DNA of 64,000 nt from Lycocorax pyrrhopterus obiensis (Eukaryota; Chordata; Aves; Passeriformes; Paradisaeidae). Below, piece after piece: positions 25,346-38,960 of the stretch; the stretch's first letter is position 1, and every line of letters begins with the position of its first letter. The DNA is taken from assembly GCA_014706295.1 (NCBI GenBank), contig JACSVZ010000004.1, positions 8,962,465 to 9,026,464 on the forward strand. The letters are read 5' to 3'. The notes beneath the pieces were generated by a model, which was not told the origin of the DNA, searched no databases, and saw nothing but the letters and a program-made list of their open reading frames with translations. The position numbers and the translations under genes are program-made.

Positions 25346-27579
25346 GAGCCAGTGCTCCAGACAAATGTGAGCTGGGCTGAAACTCAATCTCCAGGAGAAA
25401 GCAAATGTCTGGGATGGACTGATGGCAGCATAAATTGCTGAGAAATCCTCACTCCTCTGTGAGTGAGAGGTAAAAATGACGTTGGCTCTCCTTTGGCTCA
25501 CACTGGTGCAAGTTCCTGCTCCTCAGGCAACTGGAAGGAGACCAACACATATCTGTGTATCTATATACCTAATGTATTTTTAGCACATTTACTATATTTA
25601 ATAAAACTATTAAAAATGAGGAAAATTGTTTCTTTTTTTTCTTTAATAAGGAATAGCAATAGTTTTGTATTTCCTTTCTGTTTAAGGATGGTTCTGAGCT
25701 TCTTGGTGGGCTCAGAAGTCAGAGCATGAGTTTCTTTTGTAAAAAAAAAGAAGCATGCCCTGACTGCAGGCTTACATTTTTAAGAAGAATTTATCTCTAT
25801 TTTTAACTGAAAATACAGAGAGCACTACCCTATTTTTCAGGAGATAAAACCAGAACCTATACCTGGAAAAGCGGAGTGAGCTGAACGAGAAGACAATAAA
25901 GTTCATGGAAAGACTCTTAAAAACCACAATGGCTTCAGGTCAGGCCTGACACACTACTGTGACAAAAGGAGAAATCCTGTTTGACTTTCCACATACAATA
26001 TTCCTAAATACCTTCCTAACTCCCAGAGTATCGTTCTGGATGGATAGGATGGAAACAAATGGGAGACACCCAGGAACCAGGGGACAGCTGCCTGCAGAGC
26101 ACCTCAAACCAGAGGTAGGTGAGTCCTGTCTTGTATTTATTTATTCATTTACTGGTGTTATCTACAGGGAGATCTCATTACTTCCTTAGATACAAGGTTT
26201 TTGGTTTTGTCATGGGAATGGACAACACCCCATGCAGGTGAATACCAGGGTGGCTCACCTGTCTAACGAGACCCCATTTCCCATGATCCCTGCTCATCCC
26301 TCTGCTCCTAATTATGATCTGAGCATTTCAATTTGGGAACAATAAAATAACACCTTGGAAAATGTTCTCACATACTCTGCTAATGATGATTTTAAACACT
26401 GACCCTCTGGCAGCAACAAAGTCCTGAATAAACCAAGTCAGCTCACATTTTGAGTCTTTTACCATTCTGCTAAGCTCTTCTGCACACAAATAATGTACTG
26501 ATAGAAATTAATCACCTGTGACCACACAGTTTTTCCAGAGTATTTTTTCAGCTCAAGCAAAGTACCCCATTTTCAGTGCATGCCTGTGTGAGTTTTAGAA
26601 TGAAAAGCTTGATGATCAATAGGATTCAACTTACTGCCATGGATTTTCAAGGTGTCTGGTGTTTTTTTGATATGGGACAGTCTTGTAAGTCATTTAACCA
26701 CTGTTAAAATACATGCCTTAATCATGGAAAGAGATGTACTGATGGACTAGACCAACAAAAATGCCTCTTTTCCAAAGCCCCTCATTTACCCTGCGGCATT
26801 CTGCTCATTTCAACCTTAGGTCAAATCAGCCAATTTCTCAGAGTTTCTGTGTCACTGCGCAATACAATAAAAATACATTTAAACAATTACGAAGAGTCCA
26901 GGACTTGTCATTGTCCACGACTCTTTTCAATCCCACAATACCTTGTTTATGGTTGAAAATGCCTTCATTTGTCACAGCACAGCGGTTTGTCTCTTGATAG
27001 CTGGCCCATGAGACATATCTAATAGAAATGCACAACGGAACGAAAGACAGGAAAAAATAATAACAAAAACCAATGTATGCTTCCAGAGAAATAGTAAAAG
27101 CTGGTACGGAGTGGCCAAACTAGGATTGATGTACTCCAGGGAACAATACTCATTCTTCTTATTGAAAGCTACTCTTGGTACAAGGACTCATTTCCACACA
27201 CTGACTGACATGTGCTTTCCTAATTTAGAAGCCTTGTGATTCCCAGTGGATTTTAATGCTCAGTAATTTTCAGCTGAGTAGCTTAAACGCATATATTGTA
27301 GTCAGTCACTCTCTATTATCTTATACACATGCACACATAAATAGCAACGTGGAAACGGAGGCTCGTGCAGGGAATTAGTCTGCAACAGCTCTGGGCAGAT
27401 TAAAGAGGAAACCCCCCCTCAGCCCCCCGAACCCCTGGAGGTAACTCAAATAATTTCTATCCCTAGCAAGTGAAAAGATTCCAGATTTGCAGAAGCAAAC
27501 AGTCCTCTGGGTGCTCAGCCTGAGATAATTAATGGTATTAACTTTGTTAGGAAATGCTGGACATCCACAGGGAGAGGGG

Positions 27580-27611
27580 ATTAAATGAGGCACCCATTAA
27601 ATGAGACACCC
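27580..27611. repeat. 16-bp tandem duplication
   Basis: ATTAAATGAGGCACCC at 27580-27595 is followed directly by ATTAAATGAGACACCC, with one mismatch. It is a simple recent or slippage duplication. Confidence 0.9.
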
Positions 27612-28241
27612 TGAGTCTTGAGTTACTTCTGGAATTTCTGTTGTAAATTATTTTTTTCTGAGCTGATATTAGCACTTTCTAAAGACAGGTCTATACTGTA
27701 CTATACTAAAGGACGCAGGTACACTATTTCTGTGTTTTCAATTAGAAAAAAATAATCAGTAAAAGGAAATACTATCAAGAATGAAAGCGATGATACATCA
27801 GTAGAGAAGACAAAGTGAGCAGAAAGATCAGACAAACCTGCAGGGAATATCAAAACCAGAACTGTGAAACAGTATTGTGTAATTCTGAATTTTTGTAAAT
27901 ATGGACATTCCTATAGGTTGGGGTAACTGCAGGATAAGAACTGCAAGGACATGAAATTCTATATTTATCAAAAGACTTAGCAAAGGGCTTGAAAAACACT
28001 TGGAAAATTGTTCTTACCAACCGTGCACCAGGTTACACCTTCTTTGCATTCTGGGCCACATCCTCAGTGGGGTCTGCTGGCAAAGCCTCAGCAACAGAGA
28101 GGGACTGGCCCCAACTTGTAGTACAGCACAGGGAACACTAAAACATCTTGGGTTCGCATGTAAAGCTTTAGTTTTAGCTTTCTGAAACTGACTTTCCTCC
28201 CCAACACTTGATGGTAGCTGCAAAGCTGGCATGACAAACAT

Positions 28242-28650
28242 ACAGAATCACAGAATGAAGGCTGGAAGAGACCTTCAAAACCATCTAGTCCAACCAACAC
28301 TTCTAGAGATGGTGACTCCACCACCTCCCTGGGCAACTTATTCCAATGCCTGACCACTCTTTCAGTGAAAACAGGTTTTCAAATACCTAATCTGAACCTC
28401 CCCGGGTGCAGCTTAAGGCCACTTCCTCTTGTCCTTTCAGCAGAGATACGGCAGAAGAGACCAACCCCACCTCACTGCAAACTCCTTTTGGGTAGCTGCA
28501 GGAGCAATAAAGTCCTCCCAGCCATGCCAGGTGCCTCAGCCACTCCTCCTAGGACATGTTTTCCAGAGCCTTCCCCAGCAATGTCCTTTCTGAAGTGAGG
28601 GGCCCTAAACTGAACACAGCGCTTGAGGTGCAGCATCATCAGTGTGACCT
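28242..28650 (-). mobile_element. CR1 LINE 3' fragment, minus orientation
   Basis: It starts ACAGAATCACAGAATGAAGG and continues CTGGAAGAGACCTTCAAAAC, CATCTAGTCCAACC, CCTGGGCAACTTATTCCAAT, then the CTTGTCCTTTCAGCAGAG region and the CCTAAACTGAACACAGC region. All of these follow CR1 order on the reverse strand. It is about 400 bp of 3' UTR and the end of ORF2, with no intact coding frame. Confidence 0.92.
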
Positions 28651-31600
28651 CAACAGTGACCAAAGCATGGCAGGCGGCAGTAGGGCTTTTCCACAGTTCC
28701 CTGAATGACTTATCCCAGGACTGCATGGTTTCTCACAAGTGCCTGTAGTTACTGTGGATGTATTCTGAAATTTCTAAAAGACAGCTTTTACTTGAAAAAA
28801 AAGAGGCAAAATGTTTTCTAGGTCTAGAAACCAACTGTTCTTGAGCAGGCTGCATCCAGAGCTGGTTGCATCCAAGAACACATCAAAACTGCATCAAGGA
28901 GGGGCTCCAGGGGGGTGCCTGCCCCAGCACAGATGATTTTACAGCCCCCAGAGAGTGTCACAGTGACAAGCACGAACGGGACAGGATGGGGACACACCCC
29001 TGTGACAGCATCAGGTGCCACTGAAACCAGGTAATGACACCGGGGCTCTGGAATCGACCTCCTGCCACAGCTCCTCACTGGTATGTTTGCATTCAACACA
29101 CTTCATTCTCCTACAATAATATTCACTGCATTTCTTATTTTACTTCTAAAACAGTACAGGCTGGGCTGGCTCCCAGGAACTGCTCTATTACCATAACATT
29201 TGTAAAAAAAGGTTGCTTTCCAATGAATGATCAACAGCATTATTCCTTCATTATTAATGGCAAGCCTCTCATAAGAGTATTCTTTAGGATGAAACACAGG
29301 ATCTGACCTGTGTTTGCCAAGAAATGGCGCAAAATCAGTTTATTTGGTATGTCAAAATGCCTTTAAAATGCAAACAGACATATCTCTAGATAAATGTATC
29401 CACAGCAAGTGCCTGCAAGACGAAAATCATGCCTGTTGTTATCACTGCAGGTTCCCTACCTTTCTATCTGGTTTTACTCTGCATTGCTGTAACATGTAAT
29501 TGAAGGGAAAATATTTCCACAGTCTACAATAAATCACAAATGTGTAGAGTCTACCTTAAATTTTTATTCCTTACATTATTTTCTTGTCTTTTTTTTTTTC
29601 CACTCTGCATTGTGCTGGAAAACTGGTCTGAAAGTCAATTCTTATCCTATTACCTATTGAGTTGCTGTCAGGCCATACTCTGTTTCCACATTAAAAATGA
29701 GAACTGATCCCTTGAAGGGTTTCTAGAGCTTACTATTTATTACCTCCTTCAGAAAGTTTACCATAAGCTCTTTATACAGAACATGGAATGTTTATAAAGT
29801 GGTGTCTGCTCAGTCCTCCTCCCTCTGGATCATCCCCAGCAATCAATAATTGCATCTGAGGAATTCCTCAACACTGATTTTTTTTCAGAGCTAAGCGACC
29901 CGGCCATGCAGACTCTGTGTTTTCCCACCTTCAGACAGCAGTTTGGAAATGATGGGTCTCACCTGCTCTCTACCTGGGAGGTAATGGAGATTCTTCATGC
30001 CTTATCTCTGAAGCTGATATGAAAGTTTTCAGACCAGCCACAGAAAAGCAAACAAAAACCACAGTAAACTGAATGAAAGAACCCACACATTTTTATCTCT
30101 GTGCAATCAGTGCAAATCCAGAAAGATGAATGCTACTGTTAGGTTTTTTATTGTTTTTTGCCTTTTAAAGACCAGAAATAGAAATGTTTTTTGACCGCAG
30201 GAAGTTTTTGAGCAACTGGAGAGGTTACTGCATCTCAGATGGCCACCACTGCCATCCTCCAAGAGATGCTGCTGCTACGGGAGGTGGCTCCCATCCCTTC
30301 CTTCTGAGGAAGGATGCACACATGTGAATCACTACGTTTTGCTGGGCCCATCCATACCCTGTTTCGGGGAAGGGCCTCCCCAGGCCCTCTCCAAGATGAG
30401 GGGTTTAATCTAGAATGGTCCAAAAGGACACTTCCAGCCCAGCCTCTCATAAAAAAAAAACAAGGAAAAGAGTTTGCCAGGTGAGTAAGTGAGCAGCTAA
30501 GATGACTCCCAGAAATCTTGCTCTGGAAACACCATGAGAAGCTGCCATGTGACTGTACGAGCTGATTCAGCTCCCAAACTTTTAGACAATTATGTTAAAA
30601 AGCCACTTCTCTCCCAGAAGAAACACTTCTGCTGGAACAACATGGCATCATCGCTCCCCAGTCTGCACTGACTGATCCTACAGCAGCTCTCAAGGCTGTC
30701 TCGTCGGGAAAACACCATCATAACAAGGACTCTGTGAGAGAAGGCAAGATCTTCTCCAAGTAATTTCTGATAAATCTTATTTACCACTGAGGGCAAGATG
30801 CTGAGGCTACACAGAGGTGAAGAACTTGGCCATCATCTCTCAGCAATTAATGGCTCACAGATCCCCAAGGTTCCCATCCTGCTAGGTAAAATGGTGCCAG
30901 TGACCCCTCAGACTCCCACCCCTCTGTTTATATTTAAATATATACATCTATATTTAAATTTAGCATTATTTAGATCTGAGATTGCAGGTCCTTCTTGAAG
31001 GCTCAGCATCAAAAATACACCATCAATTAGGAGACAATAATTAACAGAAAAGGACATCTCTGCATGCTGACTCTGATTGCATTCACTGCTGTTTCCAGAG
31101 GCAGGGAGATTCATTAATTCATTCATTCCCCACTTCGTTACGGAATGACTCCAGCAAAGCTGCTGAGACAACTGGGAAATCAAAAGATGAGCCAGGAAAG
31201 TGACTGCAAAAAAATGCATTAAGGGAACATGTGTGGTTATGTCAAGTGGCGGGGCCAGAGTCAGCACTTCAGGAAGAAAGGGACTGCAGAGTCGCTGGCT
31301 GAGAGGGAAATTAAATGTGCAGAAGGAGCTCAGATCCTAACAGAAATATTTTCTTACCAGAAAAAGACGATGGTTTCTGTTCTAATGAAATATGCTGTCC
31401 TACAAAATCTCTCATTTAATTTTCACCATTTTCCTCTTGTACTTAAATATGGAATCACATAAAACTCAAAAGCTATTTAAGATATAGTTAACCCCCCCAA
31501 AATGTCAATTTAGGCTTTTTCTCAAGTTTTGGACATAAGACTCAATAAATACCCTGGTATTTTCTGTTTCAGCCGATCTGAAAATTGTCTGTGCTCTAGG

Positions 31601-34600
31601 TGGGCATCTGAGATGACTTGCTGTTTGCTTCATGGGGCAATAGAAAGGTTTCAGAAAGATGACTTCAGAACAGCCATGAGACTCAAATTGTTTTGAGACA
31701 CCACAACTGGATGACCAGAACATCTTTTTACATCCTACCCCTGTAATTCAGTCTCTCCACTCCTTGCATCTGCGCCCTGTGCACCCACCCCGGTGTGTGT
31801 AACTGAGCCTTGAGCTCAGCCATACTGACAATCCTGGCTTTCGAAATTATTTCTACCTTCCTCAGGATAAAGGCACGAAGATGTCCTGAACTGCTTTTAA
31901 AATGATTATGCAAAGCACAGTGGGCTGTATAATACCTTTTCCAATAAAACTCCCTTTTAGTACTCTGACAGCAATCAGCTGTGCTATTATAACTATTCTT
32001 TCTCCTTGTAACATTCAGGCTGAATGTTTTAAATGGAAATAACATCATCTTGTCCCCCCGTGTTTCTTACTTGTGGCGTGTCCTTGTAAGTAACCAACGC
32101 TCAGGATGCCAAAAGCTGAAGGCTCAGCTCGCCCACGTAAGAGATGTGATATGAATAAATCAGTGCAAAGTCCATGTGAGCTCCTTCTCTCTCACTAGCA
32201 GGGGCTCAGGCTGGAAAAGCTGGATCTGCACTGGAGCTGCCATGCAGCCTTTAACTACCTGTGGTACCATTTTAAAACATCAGTTCATTCAGGGTATGGA
32301 TTTGGTTTTTAGTATATCAAATATGCAGCTGAGTATCTATAGAGAAATGAAAAAAAGAGTGTATTTACTGGGGTGGAGGGACACTTCTTTTACAGGGTTT
32401 GACTTACTGGAAAGGAGTTTCAAAACTCAAAGGAGATTCCAGAATTCTAAGAGCTCTATCCTAAGTGTCACTTTCTCAGCCTGGTTAGGGCAAATCTCAC
32501 TCCTGAGCACCTGGATCACAAATCAAACCCAGAGCAGAGCTGGGTACCTGCTGCTGTGCATTTCGTATCTCCCCAAACTCATCTTCAAAGCTCATCTGTC
32601 TTTTCCCCACTGCAGAGCTGTGTCATCTCAGTCTTAGGCTTTCTGGAGCATCCTTTGGGTCCTGATGCAACTGTTGTTGGCTTCAGGGGGAGAACTGACC
32701 CAAGAAACAGCCACTTTTTTCTCTGTTTCCCTTTCCTGTAAATGGGAAGAACTGGAAAAATAACCCTCCCTGGTGGCAGCACACCCAAGAGCAGGGGAGG
32801 GGGGACACAGCTGACTTTATTTAAGGAAGCCTATTTCCTGCTCCCTTTCTTTGCAACAGAGGCCAGAGGAGATGTGGCTTCCCTCCCTCTCCTTTGCTGC
32901 CACTATCCTCCATTTCCCAATGGAAACCAAAGCGTCCTTCATCAGTATTTTCTAAGCCAAGATTCTGTAAAGCTGGAAAAAGACTGAGCTTCACATTATC
33001 TGGTCTGAATCCAGCAAGGCTTATGCTCATCAGAAAAGGAAAAGGAATCAAAGTTTCCGACTTGGAAAACCTCTGAGCCAATATTTGTAAATAAAGTCTA
33101 ATTTAATTACCAATATATGTATTTTTCAGCTGTCCAACTCTGAGAGAGCACAATCCCACTGGGATGAAGCAATCACACTGTTAAACATGCAAAATCACTG
33201 CTCGCCTACCAGCTTATTAATAAGTAGTTTTCTAATTCAGAGGAAAAGGCAAAGGAGAAAGGCAATAATCTGAACACGAGCATCTGAAATGCTCCACTGA
33301 ACTCTGCTCCAGCAAGCATAAAAAAAGACTTTTTTCTTTTTCCCCCTCCCTCCAAGGACAGCTTTCCAGTGCCGCTGGCATCCATCACATGTGCAGAGGC
33401 AAATGCTTCCACACTTGGTAATAATCAGAGCAAGGGAATTATGGATTGGGAGGAGGAACTGCAGGGTTTTTTTCTCTTGGCTAAAGGCATATTTCAATCT
33501 GAAAAGCTCTAAGTGAACTCAGTAGTAGCTTCCTTCTCTATTTCCACTTTCCAAGCAGAGCCAGGACGCCCTGCAGATCTTCCACATCACCCGTTTTTCC
33601 TGGGCTCTCCGTTTTGCCATGCTTCTGCTCCATGTGCTGAGCTGGGGCTGGCTCCCCAAGGACTAATTCCATCAGCTCCTGCCTACCCTTTCCACACCAC
33701 TCCTTCGTTCCCTGCTTATGCAAAATAACCTTCCAAACTTCATCTCAAACCCACCTCCATCACCAACTCTGTCCCTACTTACATTGTCACCTCAGGTTAT
33801 CAAAAACAAATTTATCCCCCTCTCCCCTTTTTGACTCCCAGTGTTTACTGCAAAATAATACAAGATGTAAGAACTATCCTCAACAGAAAATTCCTCATTG
33901 GAGCAGATAAAAAGGATTTTCCTTAAAGTAATCATGAACTGAAATCAATAAATACACAACAAGGCAATACAGAGGCAAACTTGGGCATCGCAAGGATCAG
34001 GTAGGAAATTTAGATAAACTATGGTTACAAGGACAGAGTAAAGAGCAAATACAAATGTAAAAGATACAACCAGAATAGAATATTAATAAATGATTAACAT
34101 GGCAGGTTTTAGGACAAGTGTTACAAATTCTGCATCTCTATAAAATCAGCTTTCGAAAGTCTAAGACATTAAGGCTTAATCAGAGCACATTGTTTTACAG
34201 ATGAGATATCACCAGTCAGTTAAATTGCAGGAATGAAAGTGGGGGTTTAATTCAAGCTTCTCTAGGGAAGAGATTTGTTTGAAAGAGGTCAATTAAGCCT
34301 TCCACTCCAGTTAATCCCTTCTGTTTATTTTAAAAAATCTGGAATAAGGAAAAAAATTACAATAGGCCAGCAAAGCAAAATTTTTCTATAGATGCACCAA
34401 AACAAAAACCTGCAGGTCAGCTTGCTTTCAGCTGGGAGAAACACAGGCAGAAATTGCAATCAGTCTGCATTTCATATGGATGCATCACATGGAGATGATT
34501 CAGACCGAATTATTCTCCAAATTAGCTTTATGAAACACTCTCCTCCAAGGAAGGCAGCAGTGCTTGAACTGGTTTTGGTAGAAGTTAATATTTTAACTTG

Positions 34601-37600
34601 CAAGTCTCATTTGGAATGAGTCTCTCTGGGGAAGAACAGAGAGCAGAAGAGAGTGGACCCTCAAAGAAACTATTTCCATTATTTTGCATTTTCCTTCAGA
34701 AGTCAGCAGCTGCCCCCAGCCCCTTTTCCCCACAGCCCTCGAGCTGTTAATGGCACTATTTACATATATTTCCCTTAAGCTTCTGAGTAACCACTGGTCA
34801 TTTAGGTCAATATATTTGTTTTGTCTGCTCTTCTGAATATTGACGGGTTTCAATCTATTTTCCCTCTTTCTTTGGTTCTACTGTAACTCCTTTCTGAGCT
34901 TCCTACAGCAAAGCAGCAAATGCCATGGAAAGCCCCACACTGTGCTGCCCATCTGCTTCCCGCTGCCACCTTCCTCCTCGCCCCGTGATCCATCCGCTCT
35001 GCGGTGTGCCTGATCTTTGCGGAAAGGCCTTCTGTATGTTAAACACTACCTATCCTGCTGAATCGGAATACAGGAAAAGCAGCATTATCCCCTCCCAGAG
35101 CCAGCACTGTAGAGCTTTTTTCTGTGCTTTACCAGCACCAAGCTCTTTTTCACCGGGCAGGTGAGGAGCCACCGCCATGCCGTGACATCCCCCAACCAGC
35201 AAAAGCATCAATTTCCATTTCCCTGCCGAGACTGCAATTGCATGGAAGGGTGCTCCCAGCACTGAAGAAAAAGCCCTTGTGCATGTGCCTGTAATAAGGA
35301 TGCAAGGAATAGACAATCCCTACAGGGAAACCAGCACAGGTCAGCAGGGTGGTAGAGAAGAGAGGGGCCTGCAGTGGGAAATGCAGGAGCGGTGAGGGCA
35401 GGGCAGGAGGCACAAACACAGCAATCATGTTGGATTTCTCTGGGAAGACAAGAGCAGCACGGAGAAATCAATGTGAGTGGTTCCTAGAGGAGGTGAGGCT
35501 GAGCCAGAGGGGACAGATGCAATAGAAAACCGAGCAAGGGAGGAGAGGCCAAGTGAGAAGGAGTTGAATCAATCGAGTAGCTTTGACTTGATTCAGTATG
35601 GAAGAGGAAAGGCAGCCCAGCAGCTCTCAAAGGGCAGGGAGGAGGATCTGATCAGCCATGAGGTGAAGTGGTGGTAGGCAGCAGCTGCGGGTCCCCTCTG
35701 TGTTTCTCTGCTGCGTCTGCCCCCCTGCGTCTGCCCCTCTGTATTTCTCCCAGCAGCCTGATCACTCAGGATTGAGTTAATTAGACACAGACCTGTCAGC
35801 TCTCTTCACAATTCCATAAAACTCCTTTGGGCTCAGCTCTTTACCCCTCTCTCTTTTCCCATGGAAGCAAGACTTTATGAGATCAGTAACATCCCATCTC
35901 CATCCACAGCCTCAGGAACATCTCATTTATGCAGGAGCAATTAAAGGGGTTCACTTTCTGGTAAAGGACTTCCACCCCATTAGAGTACATGTGCTTTGTC
36001 CCATGCTCTGCCTTCCTTCAAAAGGAAAAATCTGCTTTCACAGCTGCCTCCATGGAAACAGTAACTCTGTGGTGCTGGCAATGCTCCAGGCTCGATGGGC
36101 TTGGTTCAAATGTGGAAATCTGCATTTCTTGATTGCAGAGTGCGAGGATCCCAGAGCCCAGCCAGGTCTCCTCTGGCTTGTTGGACAGCACCAGTGAAGT
36201 TCCTGTGGGTCAGATCTCACACTTGGCAACATCAGTGCAAGCCTACTGCTATGGAATGCTTGGGAGAGAGGAGGAGTAGGCAACGCTTTTAACTCACGTC
36301 ATTACCTCTGGCTGTGCTGATGTGGATCCTGGACTACTAAAGTAGCTCATGGAGATGGAGATAAGTGCTCAGCTTCCCTCCTGTAATGAGCTTTGAGACC
36401 AAACACCCAGTAAATGTAAATTAAAACAAAATTCCTCCAATTCCCATTTTGAAAAACTTGCTTCCCCTTGTGCTCTGCTGGACATGGCCCTCCCATACCC
36501 TGATGCATCCCCCAGCAAGGTCACAGCTGGTGGCAAACTGCAGCAACACCTACTGCACTCCTGGGCTCCAAAGGAGGATAAATTACTCCTCTGGCCCCCT
36601 GAATTCCCTAATCTGCAGCTTTCAGACTATCAAAGAGGATGCACAGCAGCTGCACAACCAGAGTGCAGGTAGAGAAGAGAGGATTTGCCCTCTGGCTTGG
36701 GAAAATCGGTCCCTGTGTAATAAAACACATAGCTCTTCTACAATCATTTGTTCAGCTCCATAAATCCCAGGGCATAAATCAGGCTGTCGGGAAGAGCAGC
36801 TGTGAAGGAATCTCTGCAGAAGGAAAAAAACCCAAACCTCTGTGACCACGTCCAGCATCAGGGCCCGTGACTGGGGAGCCGTGCCAGGGGCCATTCCCAG
36901 CGCTCCGTGGGCTCCACGTCCCTTTGCTGCCTCTGACTTCAAAGGAGCCGCTCAGTTGTAGCTCTATAAATACCAGCAGAGTGGGGCTCAGTGGCAGCTC
37001 GTGGTGAGTATTAGGGAAATGCACAATTCAACAATCCCTAATTGCCCTTCAGTCAACAGTACCTGTTTAAATTACTGTTATTACGGCAAAGACACTGAAA
37101 TTGCTAACATAAACACAAGCGAGGGTTGCAGATGCTGTAGCTTTCCACCAGTGAACATTTTACTTGTTGCTAAATATTTTCCCTTCCAATACAGGAACAA
37201 CACCCACAGTGGCCGATACCCAGCGATCCAGGGGTTTGCAGGAGGGTGCCCTGCAAGCAAGGACAAAGCTGGTGGAAGAGGCAAAACTCATGACAAAGGC
37301 CTCTGGGAGCTCAAGAAGGAAAGGCTGAGAAGGGAATTCACCCATTCTGCTAGGAATGATTAAAAACAGTTACAGAGAAGATGTGAAGGGAGACCAAAAG
37401 AAACCATGAGTCAGATGAAAACTGAAATATGTCTTTTTAACAAAAAGGACATGGCGTATTTATCAAAAATACTGTTTTGGAGAACATGAAAAACAGCTGG
37501 AGCAGAAGAAGCAGGCCCAGATCTTTGCAAGGTCTTATTCAAGGCAGGGATTTAACAGAGCATCTTCAGGAGTCTCCTCACGACCATCTCTAAACACTCC

Positions 37601-38779
37601 TGTATTGGTGTCTCCCAGTGCCTCGTCCATCCTGCCCCGGTTTGTTGCTCAGAATCCCAGACCCAGGAATGGTGATGAATGCTTCCCAGCTGCCAAAGCC
37701 AGAGGAAAGAAGAGGTATCTCCAGCAGGACCACACCCAAGGGACCCTTAGCCATTGGCCAAGGGGAGGTTCAAGACCCATCCCCATCCGACACTGCGCTG
37801 GGTACCAGGAGCCCTCTGCATCCCACAGGATGAGGCCCCATGGATTACTCCTTGGCATCCTGCCTCGGGGAGTTATGCAGATGATTCAGTCCCATCAGCA
37901 ACAATAAATTCAATGAGCAATGGTATTTCCACACACAGGGAAAAACTCTGAACGCATGGTAGAAACACCACTTGTGCAGACAGGGAAAAGATCTTGAGTC
38001 GACACAATGCTTTACACATCACTGAAGCTCAAGTAACTGCAAAACCCGGCCCAGAATACCTTTTACTTGGCTATGTGCTGGCATTGCAGAGGATTTTTTA
38101 AAATACATTTCTAAACCAGACATCTTAACACCACCAGCCCCAGCTCCACTTAAGGAACTATGCTGGTTTAACTCTTCTGAGGGGCTTTGTCTGAATTTCA
38201 TTTAATGGATGCCAAAGAGCCAAACTCATCCCAGTTATTACAAAGACTGCAGGTTCTGCTCCCAGGGAAGAGCTGCATCTGCTGCACACCCGATGCAGTC
38301 CCACCCTAAAGGACTTGCTGCCTACGTGGAAAAGGCAGAGCAGGGAAACACCGAGTGGCACAAGCCCCATCCAGCTGCAGGGTGAAGTGATTTGTCCATA
38401 CCATCCCAGGAGCCTGTGCTGGATTTCAGACCTTTGAGACCCCTCCTCATCATGTGAGCATTTCCATGGGAAATCACAAGCCCATAGGTGGAGGCACAGA
38501 TCAGGTCTGATGCTGAGGGGGGGTTTAAGCCCTGATCCTACACACACACAGGCTTAACTTTATTCCAGCTGTTTGGTCTTAAAAGGTTTAATGAGGCTAT
38601 TCCTGTACTCAAAGCAAAGCAGAGTAAAGTTTGCAAAGTACCAAAGTTTGCAGGACCAAGGTCTGGTTTTCTTCCCTGAGGCAAGAAGTTGCTTATTTTG
38701 CCATTAGTTTTCCTGGAAAAGTAATCATTTTTTGGAGCAGCCCTTTGCTGCAGGTTGGAATTATTTTGAACCTTTTCAA
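28651..38779. other. Non-coding DNA, intron or 5' flank of PAK5
   Basis: About 10 kb with no gene I can support. The largest frame, 153 codons at 32176-32637, has no recognisable domain. A weak MIR-like match at 32685-32772 is listed separately. A palindromic AT patch at 30928-30965 and a purine- or pyrimidine-rich duplication near 35716-35742 are simple sequence. Confidence 0.5.
32685..32772 (+). mobile_element. Possible MIR-type SINE core remnant
   Basis: CTGTTTCCCTTTCCTGTAAA followed by TGGGAAGAACTGG resembles the MIR 3' half phrase CAGTTTCCTCATCTGTAAAATGGG, with CCAC and TCTCTG preceding it in the expected order. The match is short and degraded, so chance is possible. Confidence 0.35.
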
Positions 38780-38960
38780 AATGCCACTGCTGGAGCCACT
38801 TTACAAAGCGCCAATAAAATTAATATTAAAAATGACTTCGCGCATAATTTATGGCCTCTAGAAACCATTTCTTATTCGACTGGCAAACCAGCCAGTCATG
38901 CATTTCACATTGCTTTCTCATTTTCCTAGCGGTGATGCACTGCTTTAGGAGCAGCGGAGC
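38780..38960. promoter_or_regulatory. Candidate conserved non-coding element with inverted repeat
   Basis: A unique-looking segment with TTCGCGCATAATTTATGG followed by a 7-bp perfect inverted repeat: GACTGGC (38878-38884) and GCCAGTC (38891-38897) separated by 6 bases. TGGC-N6-GCCA resembles a nuclear factor I half-site pair but has one base too many in the spacer. No repeat family is recognised. Confidence 0.3.

Larger units (their letters stand above)
19119..28241. other. PAK5: Non-coding DNA, intron or 5' flank of PAK5
   Basis: This lies upstream of the PAK5 coding exon in transcript direction. No coding homology or confident repeat is seen over about 9 kb. It includes the candidate conserved segment 25195-25345 and the 16-bp duplication at 27580-27611, both listed separately. 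Non-coding first exons of PAK5 may be hidden here and could not be recognised. Confidence 0.55.

Noticed and set aside
28088..28357. A minus-strand frame with HWNKLPREVVESPSLEV
   Set aside because: This is the CR1 3' region read in its own orientation; it is repeat-derived.
32176..32637. A 153-codon plus-strand frame
   Set aside because: No recognisable domain, ordinary AT/GC mix and no splice or promoter context. Frames this long occur by chance in 64 kb.
37560..37930. CCATTGGCCAAGG and a downstream AATAAA suggesting another LTR
   Set aside because: No TATA-like word, no TG...CA ends and no target duplication could be found.
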